This document shows positions 27,256 to 34,665 of a DNA stretch of 64,000 nt, in pieces. Source of the DNA: Candidatus Obscuribacterales bacterium (lineage in GTDB: Bacteria; Cyanobacteriota; Vampirovibrionia; Obscuribacterales; Obscuribacteraceae); assembly GCA_019637435.1 (NCBI GenBank), contig JAHBVO010000005.1, positions 496,001 to 560,000 on the forward strand, in the 5' to 3' direction. The stretch's first letter is position 1. The number at the start of each line of letters is the position of its first letter. The notes beneath the pieces are model-generated. The model was not told the origin of the DNA. It worked only from the letters and a program-made list of their open reading frames with translations, and made no database searches. The position numbers and the translations under genes are program-made.

Positions 27256-27714
27256 ATGAATTTCGAAGAAAGCAGCGCCTTAGAACAACTCCGTGCGGAC
27301 CTGAGACCGAACGAGAAGATCTACGTGTTCGGACCCGGAGGAGATAAGAACACGAATAAAGTTCCGGCGCTCAAAAAATTTCTCGGCTTCACGGTATTTG
27401 CTATTGCTGCCGGTACAATTGGTTGGCTGGCGCCCCTCCCCTCGGAAATTCACTCGTTCCTTGGAATTTTACCCATAGTTTTATTTGCATTTGGTTTCTG
27501 GGTCGTAGCAGTCGAATTCGTCAACGATAAGGATACTGACGATAGTTTTTACGCGCTCACTAACCAGCGTCTATTACTTCTCGACAATCGCCTGGTGAAG
27601 ACCGTTACGAAACGCTCCGAAACAAAGAAGATGCAATCAACCGAACGTACAATGTCGCTTTACTTTAACGGACGGGCACTTCTCATAAAAAAGCTGAGGA
27701 CTGATGAAGCCTGA
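27256..27714 (+). CDS. small membrane protein with PH-like C-terminal segment
   Basis: A 152-residue protein with two adjacent membrane segments (FLGFTVFAIAAGTIGWLA and FLGILPIVLFAFGFWVVAV). A cytoplasmic stretch, DSFYALTNQRLLLLDNRLVKTVTK, has the YxLTNxRLL pattern of bacterial PH-domain proteins. N-terminal EQLRADLRPNEKIYVFG also fits that family. Function is unknown. I chose the ATG at 27256; a TTG at 27241 is in frame but overlaps the candidate promoter. It sits 51 bases after the LRR kinase in the same direction. Confidence 0.7.
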   Translation: MNFEESSALEQLRADLRPNEKIYVFGPGGDKNTNKVPALKKFLGFTVFAIAAGTIGWLAPLPSEIHSFLGILPIVLFAFGFWVVAVEFVNDKDTDDSFYALTNQRLLLLDNRLVKTVTKRSETKKMQSTERTMSLYFNGRALLIKKLRTDEA

Positions 27715-27731
27715 AACTAAAATAGGCCTGG

Positions 27732-27953
27732 TCAAACAGGGCTGTAGTTTGGTCCCACCGAATCATCACTGTCAGAAACCTCTGAAGCACCAGCTGCGGT
27801 ACCAGTGGTTTCCGATTCCGTGCCAACGCTTTCGGTGATCATGGAGGGTTGTCCGCAGGCTTCTCTAAGATCAGTTTCAGGTGCAGAGAAAACGACATCG
27901 CATGTCAGAGTAAAGCTGATGAGGACTGCGGCTATGAATGCGTTCGATTTCAC
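27732..27953 (-). CDS. small exported acidic peptide of unknown function
   Basis: A 73-residue product with a credible signal peptide (KSNAFIAAVLISFTLTCDVVFSAPE, cut at FSA|PE). The mature peptide of about 50 residues is rich in Ser, Thr, Glu and Gly. GAGGA lies about 7 bases before the GTG start; the frame is open to 27986 but without a ribosome site. It is convergent with the membrane protein gene, 17 bases away. Moderate support only. Confidence 0.5.
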   Translation of the reverse strand: MKSNAFIAAVLISFTLTCDVVFSAPETDLREACGQPSMITESVGTESETTGTAAGASEVSDSDDSVGPNYSPV

Positions 27954-28221
27954 ACGACGTTCCTCAAAATCAAACAACAGGTTCAAGATCCATTAAATCA
28001 CGCATGAGAAACTTCACTCGAAGTTCACCGCGCTCCATAATCCACAGCCAGTCTAATGACATCCAATCAAATCTTGAGTTTGGAGAACGCCAAGTGAACA
28101 CTGCCCGCAGTCGAAATAGACGGGCGCAGTCCCAAGAATTGTATTTTTCGAGCGTGGAAACAGTTCCAGCCTCCGAGAACCGGCTAAAATGTCAGGCTGT
28201 ATGGCGTCTAGGAACTGAATC

Positions 28222-29784
28222 ATGGGTTACTCGGACTTAAGAGAATTTTTGCAAGAACTCGAGCGAGACGGGGAGCTGATGCGTATAACGGCACCCGTTT
28301 CCACCGACCTCGAAATCGCGGCGATCACCGACCGAGTAAGCAAGTCTACGGACGGCAATAATAAAGCGTTGCTGTTCACCAATGTCAAAGGCTATGACAT
28401 GCCTGTTTTGATTAACGCATTCGGTTCGAACAGCCGAATACGCAAATCGTTGCAGGTGCAAGACCTCGATGAGATCGCCGATCGAATCCGGAAGCTGATT
28501 AAACCCAAAGTGCCTGAAAACTTCGTCGATAAGCTCGCAATGCTTCCGATGCTGATGGAAGTAGGTCGGTTTCCTCCAAAACATTTAAAAGGCGCCGCGC
28601 CCTGTCAGGAAGTCGTGATCACTGACCCGTCCGAGCCGATGCTCGACAAGATTCCGATTATCAAATGCTGGCCGGACGACGCCGGTCCGTTCGTCACGCT
28701 TGGAGTCGTGATCACGAAAGATCCGAAGAACGGGCACAGAAACCTCGGCGTATACCGCCTGCAGAAATACGATAACAAAACCACCGGCATGCACTGGCAC
28801 AAGCATCATGATGGCGCGCGCCATTTCGAAGAAAGCCGGCGGCAAATGGAAACCGGCGTCCAGCCCGAGGAGCCGCCGAACTATGGAACGTTCTTCGACA
28901 AAGACCAATATCAAAAGCCCGGAAATCGACTGGAAGTTGCTATCGCCTTAGGCTGCGAGCCAGAAGTCACATATGCCGCGACCGCTCCGCTACCGCCGGA
29001 TATCGATGAGCTGCTTTTTGCAGGCTTCCTCAAGTCGGCACCAGTCAAAATAACCAAGTGCAAAACCATAGACCTTGAGGTTCCCGCAAACGCGGAGATC
29101 ATTATAGAAGGATACGTCGATCAGGAGGACCTTCGCACCGAAGGACCTTTTGGAGACCACACCGGCTTTTACAGTCTCGCCGGATTATTCCCAACTCTGC
29201 ATGTAACTGCTGTCACTCACCGTCGCGATCCGATTTATCAAACCACAATCGTCGGAAAGCCGCCCCAAGAGGACTGCTATCTGGGAAAAGCCACGGAAAG
29301 AATTTTCCTGCCGATGGTGCAAATGCTCGTCCCTGAAATAGTCGACATGAACCTGCCCTGGGAAGGCGTCTTTCATAACTGTGTGATTGTCTCCATCGAC
29401 AAGCGATTTCCCGGTCATGCCCGCAAGGTAATGAGCGCTCTCTGGGGGCTTGGTCAGTTGATGTTCACTAAATTCGCAATCGTCCTCGATAAGGATGTCG
29501 ATATTCAAAACCTATCGGAAGTGGCGCTGCATGTGTTTGGAAACACTGATCCCAAGCGCGACATGATGTTTGCCGAAGGACCACTGGACATTCTCGATCA
29601 CGCTTCGCCTCTGATGAGTTACGGTTCCAAAGTTGGAATCGATGCGACTCGAAAGTGGAAATCGGAAGGCTTCGACCGAATTTGGCCGGATCCGATCGTG
29701 ATGACGAAGGAGGTCGATGCGATGGTTGAATCGCGTTGGGCCGAGTACGGTTTCCAAAAACATCTGATTGCAACTCGGCGGTAA
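28222..29784 (+). CDS. ubiD: UbiD-family prenylated-FMN decarboxylase
   Basis: A 520-residue (de)carboxylase of the UbiD family, which uses prenylated FMN made by a UbiX partner. N-terminal YSDLREFLQELERDGELMRI is typical. NLGVYRLQKYDNKTTGMHWHKH matches the conserved prFMN/metal-binding region, and EGPFGDHTGFYS contains the conserved catalytic Glu/Asp. In quinone synthesis UbiD-type enzymes decarboxylate the hydroxybenzoate or naphthoate ring. With the mqnE-type gene at the right edge, a role late in futalosine-pathway menaquinone synthesis is reasonable but unproven. AGGAA lies 9 bases before the ATG. The 3' end overlaps the next TPR gene by 17 bases if its first start is used. Confidence 0.92.
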   Translation: MGYSDLREFLQELERDGELMRITAPVSTDLEIAAITDRVSKSTDGNNKALLFTNVKGYDMPVLINAFGSNSRIRKSLQVQDLDEIADRIRKLIKPKVPENFVDKLAMLPMLMEVGRFPPKHLKGAAPCQEVVITDPSEPMLDKIPIIKCWPDDAGPFVTLGVVITKDPKNGHRNLGVYRLQKYDNKTTGMHWHKHHDGARHFEESRRQMETGVQPEEPPNYGTFFDKDQYQKPGNRLEVAIALGCEPEVTYAATAPLPPDIDELLFAGFLKSAPVKITKCKTIDLEVPANAEIIIEGYVDQEDLRTEGPFGDHTGFYSLAGLFPTLHVTAVTHRRDPIYQTTIVGKPPQEDCYLGKATERIFLPMVQMLVPEIVDMNLPWEGVFHNCVIVSIDKRFPGHARKVMSALWGLGQLMFTKFAIVLDKDVDIQNLSEVALHVFGNTDPKRDMMFAEGPLDILDHASPLMSYGSKVGIDATRKWKSEGFDRIWPDPIVMTKEVDAMVESRWAEYGFQKHLIATRR

Positions 29785-31198
29785 TCGAGTTTTGAAACGG
29801 ATAGTTGAATGTTTCAATCTTCTTGAGAAACTGCTCTCAGCAATCGAGAAGCGCAAGGGTTTAAACTCTCGAGCCTACATAATATTGATGCTCTGGTTCT
29901 CAATAGTTTTTGGGAATCTTGCGATAAGCCCAACGCAAGCCAAACCGGTGGATGATCATGTGAAGGTCGGAAAGCAGCTTCTCTCGACTGGCAACTTTCC
30001 GGCCGCGGCCAAAAGTTTTTCCCAAGCTATTCAACTCGATCCTTCTAACGCCGAGGCACTTGCACTGCGGGGTTTCATACTTTACTGGATGAATAAACCG
30101 CAGCTAGCAATTCAAGATTTGGATAAGTCTGTCCAAATAGATCCGAAAAACTATTCTGGTTGGACGTCTAGAGCCGAGGTTTTGCGCCATCTCCAGCGTT
30201 ATGATGAGTCGAGAAAAGATCTCGACAAAGCTATTGCACTGAAGCCAAATCTTCCCGATGCATACTATCTGAGAGGTTTATCCAGTCTCTTGCAGGGGTT
30301 GCACGTCCGCGCACAGCAAGACTTTACAAGCGCTATCAAACTCGGGCAATCTCATAAGTACGTCAACTTCGCCTACTACTGGCGCGGTCGAACCGAAGAG
30401 ATGCAGGAAAATTATCGAGCGGCAATTGACGACTTCACAAAATCCATGAGCCTTGGCCAACCTCAGTCTCGCACGATTCGCCATCTCGATCCCAAAGCCA
30501 TCTATATGTATTCCGCCGGGGAGTCAAAAGCAGGTTCGCTCGGATTGCTTGAACGCGGGCTCTGTTACAGCGCTGTCGGCGAGCACGAGAAAGCGATCGC
30601 GGACCTCACCGAAGTGTTGAAGACAAGTCCCAAAGAAACTTTGTTGTACGAGAAGCGCGGAAACGCTCTGTTGGCGCTGGGGAAGTATCAGGACGCGCTG
30701 AAAGACTTTAATCGCGCGCTTCTATTAGGTACGGAATCCGGTGATGTTTATTTCCATCTCGGACTCGCGCACTTCTGTTTGAAAAAATATCCAAACACCA
30801 CGAGAGACTTCTCAGCTTGGTTCGAGAGGACGTTCTGGGAGGACGACAAGAAAAATCCGCTGGCATTGACGATGACAATCTTATCTATGAAACGCTCGCA
30901 ACAAGATACTCAGGTACAGAAACTGCTGAAAGATGCGACTAGCGGGATGGCAAAGACGGTAGGTTGGCGAAAGTCCGTCCTGAGCATGCTGCAACACAAG
31001 ATCGGTGCGGAACAGTTCGTCGCTCAGACAGAGAAAAAATCGCTCAAAGATAGGACCCAAGCGCATTGTTACGCCTCACTTTACTTGCTTTCAGAAAGCA
31101 AAGCGAAAGAAGCGAGAAAGTACTTCGATTGGATGAAGACAAAAGGCGACCGAAACCTTCTGGAATTCACTGTTTTGAACGCTGAGTTCCAACCCTAA
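29768..31198 (+). CDS. exported or anchored TPR protein
   Basis: A product of up to 476 residues: a short basic N-terminus, a hydrophobic segment (AYIILMLWFSIVFGNLAISPTQAK) acting as signal or anchor, then eight or more TPR units (VKVGKQLLSTGNFPAAAKSFSQ, AYYLRGLSSLLQGLHVRAQQDF, LYEKRGNALLALGKYQDALKDF). It resembles other bacterial TPR lipid/envelope scaffolds, but no partner is apparent. The start is uncertain: TTG at 29768 lies inside ubiD and TTG at 29792 is equally possible. Confidence 0.85.
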   Translation: MQLGGNRVLKRIVECFNLLEKLLSAIEKRKGLNSRAYIILMLWFSIVFGNLAISPTQAKPVDDHVKVGKQLLSTGNFPAAAKSFSQAIQLDPSNAEALALRGFILYWMNKPQLAIQDLDKSVQIDPKNYSGWTSRAEVLRHLQRYDESRKDLDKAIALKPNLPDAYYLRGLSSLLQGLHVRAQQDFTSAIKLGQSHKYVNFAYYWRGRTEEMQENYRAAIDDFTKSMSLGQPQSRTIRHLDPKAIYMYSAGESKAGSLGLLERGLCYSAVGEHEKAIADLTEVLKTSPKETLLYEKRGNALLALGKYQDALKDFNRALLLGTESGDVYFHLGLAHFCLKKYPNTTRDFSAWFERTFWEDDKKNPLALTMTILSMKRSQQDTQVQKLLKDATSGMAKTVGWRKSVLSMLQHKIGAEQFVAQTEKKSLKDRTQAHCYASLYLLSESKAKEARKYFDWMKTKGDRNLLEFTVLNAEFQP

Positions 31199-31386
31199 AA
31201 TCGCCTATCTCAAACGGTTATACGACCTCAAACCCTGTTATTATGAAAATCAGGTTTTCAAGGGGTAGTTTTTAATTTTGAGCGTGTTGAATCCTGTGCT
31301 TAGGGGGCATAAGAGAAATACGAACTCAATTCTTCTCGCCGCAAATGGAAATACGCGTCGGAGAGAGTTTGGCATGGTCGTTATCC

Positions 31387-31392
31387 TATAAT
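31387..31392 (+). promoter_or_regulatory. -10 element of the ctpA-like gene, short leader
   Basis: A perfect TATAAT ends 16 bases before the ATG, so the leader would be only about 10 bases and lacks a ribosome site. TTGGCA at 31369-31374 is only 12 bases away, too close for a standard -35. Confidence 0.45.
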
Positions 31393-31408
31393 CTTGTGAG
31401 CGTGCGTC

Positions 31409-32620
31409 ATGAAGCAATTGAAGCGCATAGTTGTACTTTTCGTGGCCGGAATTATGATGGCCGGCATGGCTTACCAACCTGCCCAGGGGCATAAGGTCGA
31501 GCCGGACGAAGTGTACCATCGCGCATGGCAACTCGTTAGAGACAACTATTACGATGCCGGTTTCAACGGCGTTAATTGGAAAGAACTTGAGCACAAGTAC
31601 GACTCCAAGATCAACAATCTTGAGGACGCTCACAAATACATAAAAGTGATGCTGAAGAGCCTCAACGATCCTTACACCCGTTTCCTGGATCCTAGAGCGT
31701 TCCAAGATGAGAACGATGCGATCGACGCCAAAATTGTTGGCATCGGAATCAACCTTCAGCAAACAAAAGATAAGGCGAAACTCCTCATCACCAGAACGAT
31801 CGAAGATGGTCCCGCTGAAAAAGCTGGTATCAGAGCTGGTGACGAAATTGTCGCAATCGACAACTCGAATGCAGTCGGTATCACACCTGAGCAAGCCGCA
31901 GAAAAAATCCGCGGTCAAGCAGGAACCAGCGTGAGCCTGACCGTCAAACGCGAGAAAGACAACGAACCTAAAAAGATCGCTATCGTCAGAAGTGAAATCG
32001 TCATCAAAGCGGTTTCAACCAAGATGCTCGAAAACAATATCGGCTACATCCAGCTCACAACCTTCATCTCCAATGATGCTGCCAGAGAGTTCAAACAAGC
32101 ACTGAGAAAGTACAACAAAGCCGATGGTCTTGTCGTCGACCTCAGAGATAACCCGGGCGGACTTCTCTCCAACGCACTTGAAATCGCAGACATGCTTCTC
32201 GAAAGCGGTCCCATCGTCAGCACGATCAGCAGACACGGCAAGCACACAGACCTTTCATCCGGTACACCAGTTACTCATCAACCCATAGTTGTTCTCATCG
32301 ATGAAGAAAGCGCCAGCGCAAGTGAAATTCTCGCCAGCGCCCTCAAAGATAACAAACGCGCCAAGCTCGTCGGCAACAAGAGCTACGGCAAAGGACTCGT
32401 TCAAGAGATCAACAAACTTCCGGGCGGCGCTGCAGTTCACATCACAGTATCGCGCTACCTGACGCCCAACGGCAGCGACATCAACAAGATCGGAGTCAAG
32501 CCTGACTTCCAAGTTCAAGTCAAAGAAGAGCAACTCGACAGAGCTCTCGACTGCTTGAAGAGCGAAATCGCCAGCTTGAAGAACCCGGTCAGAACAAGCA
32601 GCTTGTCGTTCAGCAGATAA
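31409..32620 (+). CDS. ctpA: C-terminal processing (S41) peptidase
   Basis: A 403-residue periplasmic serine protease of the CtpA/Prc family, which trims C-termini of exported proteins. A signal peptide (IVVLFVAGIMMAGMAYQPAQG) is followed by a helical N-domain (DEVYHRAWQLVRDNYYD, DPYTRFLDP) and a PDZ domain at about 108-195 (GIGINLQQ, GPAEKAGIRAGDEIVAID). The protease core contains VVDLRDNPGGLL, then SASASEIL with the catalytic Ser at about 303, and SYGKGLVQ with the general-base Lys328, 25 residues later as in the family. In Cyanobacteria a relative matures photosystem II D1; here no photosystem is in sight, so a general envelope role is likelier. Confidence 0.95.
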   Translation: MKQLKRIVVLFVAGIMMAGMAYQPAQGHKVEPDEVYHRAWQLVRDNYYDAGFNGVNWKELEHKYDSKINNLEDAHKYIKVMLKSLNDPYTRFLDPRAFQDENDAIDAKIVGIGINLQQTKDKAKLLITRTIEDGPAEKAGIRAGDEIVAIDNSNAVGITPEQAAEKIRGQAGTSVSLTVKREKDNEPKKIAIVRSEIVIKAVSTKMLENNIGYIQLTTFISNDAAREFKQALRKYNKADGLVVDLRDNPGGLLSNALEIADMLLESGPIVSTISRHGKHTDLSSGTPVTHQPIVVLIDEESASASEILASALKDNKRAKLVGNKSYGKGLVQEINKLPGGAAVHITVSRYLTPNGSDINKIGVKPDFQVQVKEEQLDRALDCLKSEIASLKNPVRTSSLSFSR

Positions 32621-32649
32621 TTAGCAACGTCGGACGCTAATAACCTCTC

Positions 32650-32683
32650 AAATGCCGTGCCGCAAGGTCCGGCATTTGTGTTT
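32650..32683 (+). terminator. intrinsic terminator after ctpA
   Basis: AAATGCCG (32650-32657) pairs with CGGCATTT (32670-32677), 12-base loop, followed by GTGTTT. It lies 30 bases after the stop. Confidence 0.7.
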
Positions 32684-32711
32684 AAACCGAAACCGTCCCG
32701 ACTATCCGCCC

Positions 32712-33292
32712 GTCAATCTATCAGCGACGGAATTCACCAGATCCGTCGCGCTCTCATTGACGGGGCTCGATCTAGAGTCGGTCTGTCAATCTATCAGCGA
32801 CGGAATTCGCCAGATCCGTCGCTCTCTCATTGACGGGGCTGGTATCTAGAGTCGGTCTGTCAATCTATCAGCGACGGAATTCGCCAGATCCGTCGCGCTC
32901 TCATTGACGGGGCTCGATCTAGAGTCGGTCTGTCAATCTATCAGCGACGGAATTCGCCAGATCCGTCGCTCTCTCATTGACGGCGCTGTATCTAGAGTCG
33001 GTCTGTCAATCTATCAGCGACGGAATTCGCCAAATCCGTCGCGCTCTCATTGACGGGGCTGTATCTAGAGTCGGTCTGTCAATCTATCAGCGACGGAATT
33101 CGCTAAATCCGTCGCTCTCTCATTAACAGGGCTCGATCTAGAGTCGGTCTGTCAATCTATCAGCGACGGAATTCGCCAGATCCGTCGCTCTCTCATTGAC
33201 GGGGCTGTATCTAGAGTCGGTCTGTCAATCTATCAGCGACGGAATTCGCCAGATCCGTCGCTCTCTCATCGACGGGGCTCGATCTGGAGTCG
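32712..33292. repeat. array of eight 73-bp hairpin-forming tandem repeats
   Basis: Units begin at 32712, 32785, 32859, 32932, 33005, 33078, 33151 and 33224; all are 73 bases except the second (74). Each starts GTCAATCTATC. Each can fold into a two-part hairpin: outer stem GTCAAT/ATTGAC, a 5x5 internal loop (CTATC/CTCTC), inner stem AGCGACGGA/TCCGTCGCT, 10-base loop. A 23-base linker with TCTAGA follows. The inner stem is unchanged in all eight (only its outermost pair varies), while loops and linkers drift. No long reading frame runs through it and it is not a CRISPR. Function unknown. Confidence 0.95.
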
Positions 33293-33501
33293 TCGGAATT
33301 AATACCCGCGGACTGGAAACTAGTGTCCGAAAACGGGGCTTTTAGTTGACATAATAGAAAATGATGTCAAGATTACATTTAGAGGTCGTCTTCTTGACCA
33401 AAATTCTGAGAAGCAGCGCCATTTGGGTCAGTTGCTCACCCTCTGAGTTTAAGCTCGTAATTTACTAATTGCTCGAAACCACCGCAAACCGGAGAACGGT
33501 T
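33293..33501. other. 209-base leader region between repeat array and secreted repeat-protein gene
   Basis: No gene seen. TTGACA at 33346-33351 is a consensus -35 box for the downstream gene, but the best -10 candidates (AAGATT at 33369 or TACATT at 33374) are poor in sequence or spacing. Confidence 0.3.
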
Positions 33502-34608
33502 ATGAATTCTCGAAAAGTCCAAGTCATACTACTGTCTTCGCTCCTGTGCTTAGGCGCCCTTCCGGCATTTGCAGCAGGAGATCAAACCCGTTCAGACGAG
33601 GCGATGACGTACCCGAGCCCCAGCCAAAGCGAATGGACGCAACCGTCATCGGCATCAGCCAACCAGTCCGGGTGGACACAGCCTTCATCGGGAGCATCTG
33701 CCGGACAGTCGGGGTGGACACAGCCTTCGTCCGGGGCGTCTGGTGGACAGTCGGGGTGGACACAACCCGCATCGGGAGCGTCTGCCGGACAATCTAGTTG
33801 GCAGCAACCCTCACAAGCGTCGGCCGGACAATCCGGCTGGCAACAACCATCCTCGCAAGCATCTCCGGGTCAGTCCGATTGGCAAATGCCCGCCGGGTCG
33901 TCCGGTGGCAACTCCTTTGGAGGAGGCTCCACTACGGGACAGTCCGGATGGAATCAAGCCTCTGGTGGAGGTGGCTCCGGTCAATCAGGCTGGGTTCAAC
34001 CATCCGGAGGTGCCAATCCAGGGCAATCAGGATGGACACAGCCATCAGGTTCCACAACCAGTGCTAATCCCGGTCAATCAGGCTGGGTGCAACCGTCCGG
34101 CAATGCCGGCGGTGGAAACGCGCCCCTACTTGGTGAGGTGCTCATGCAAGAGCAAGCCGGCGGTGGTGGCACTGCTGGTGGCATGACCTCAGCCGGCGCT
34201 GGTGGTGCAGGCGGTGGCATGGGCGATATGAGTGCAATGGGCGGAGCCGGAGCTATGGGCGCAACAGGCGCAACTGGCGCAGGTGGTCTGGCCGATATGA
34301 TGGGCGCCGGTGGCATGAATATGCCACTAAACTCCGTGGGAGGCGCCCTTCAAGTTCTGGACTTCATGATGCAAGCGATGCCGTCTAAAAACAGCGGAAG
34401 AATGGTACCTGGCGGGATGGCTCCGGCGAATGGAATGGCTGGCGCACCCGTAAGCAACGGTCAATACGTTCCAGCGAAGAAACCAATGCCGGTTGTCGGC
34501 GGCGTAGGTTCCACGATGAATAAATCAGTCAACCGTGGTATCAATCGCGGTATCAACTCCGGCGTGAACCGAGCTGTCGGCCGGTCGATGAGATACATTC
34601 ACTTCTAG
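33502..34608 (+). CDS. secreted protein with Trp-containing QSGWxQPS repeats
   Basis: A 368-residue protein with a signal peptide (VILLSSLLCLGALPAFAAG). Residues about 38-210 hold eleven copies of a 13-17-residue repeat, consensus GQSGWTQPSSGAS. A Gly/Ala/Met-rich region follows (AGGAGGGMGDMSAMGGAGAMG), then a basic tail with repeated NRGINRGINSGVNRAVGR. The mature part has no cysteine and looks disordered. Regular tryptophans in a Ser/Gly/Gln background suggest an adhesive, polymer-binding or self-assembling surface protein (inference). GGAGA is 6 bases before the ATG at 33502; an in-frame TTG at 33469 is less likely. No family recognised. Confidence 0.8.
   Translation: MNSRKVQVILLSSLLCLGALPAFAAGDQTRSDEAMTYPSPSQSEWTQPSSASANQSGWTQPSSGASAGQSGWTQPSSGASGGQSGWTQPASGASAGQSSWQQPSQASAGQSGWQQPSSQASPGQSDWQMPAGSSGGNSFGGGSTTGQSGWNQASGGGGSGQSGWVQPSGGANPGQSGWTQPSGSTTSANPGQSGWVQPSGNAGGGNAPLLGEVLMQEQAGGGGTAGGMTSAGAGGAGGGMGDMSAMGGAGAMGATGATGAGGLADMMGAGGMNMPLNSVGGALQVLDFMMQAMPSKNSGRMVPGGMAPANGMAGAPVSNGQYVPAKKPMPVVGGVGSTMNKSVNRGINRGINSGVNRAVGRSMRYIHF
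33622..34113 (+). repeat. degenerate ~39-42-bp in-frame coding repeats
   Basis: The DNA behind the QSGWxQPS repeats recurs about eleven times with 39-51-base period. The second to fourth copies are the most alike at DNA level (TCGGGGTGGACACAGCC core), which suggests recent unit duplication; repeat number may vary between strains. Confidence 0.75.
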
Positions 34609-34613
34609 ACTCT

Positions 34614-34665
34614 GGACCGTTTCCGAAGCGACAAAACTCAGGAGTAATCTCCTCGGTCCTTTTTG
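34614..34665 (+). terminator. terminator overlapping the convergent TPR gene end
   Basis: GGACCG (34614-34619) pairs with CGGTCC (34654-34659), and inside them AGGAG-TAAT-CTCCT (34640-34653) forms a tight hairpin. TTTTTG follows at once. It serves the plus-strand repeat-protein gene. Confidence 0.6.

Noticed and set aside
27938..28240. 100-codon plus-strand frame before ubiD
   Set aside because: It overlaps a signal-peptide-coding minus-strand gene and the ubiD start, is Arg/Ser-rich and lacks a ribosome site.
32712..33292. CRISPR array
   Set aside because: The entire 73-bp unit is conserved including what would be spacers, there are no unique spacers, and no cas genes are nearby.
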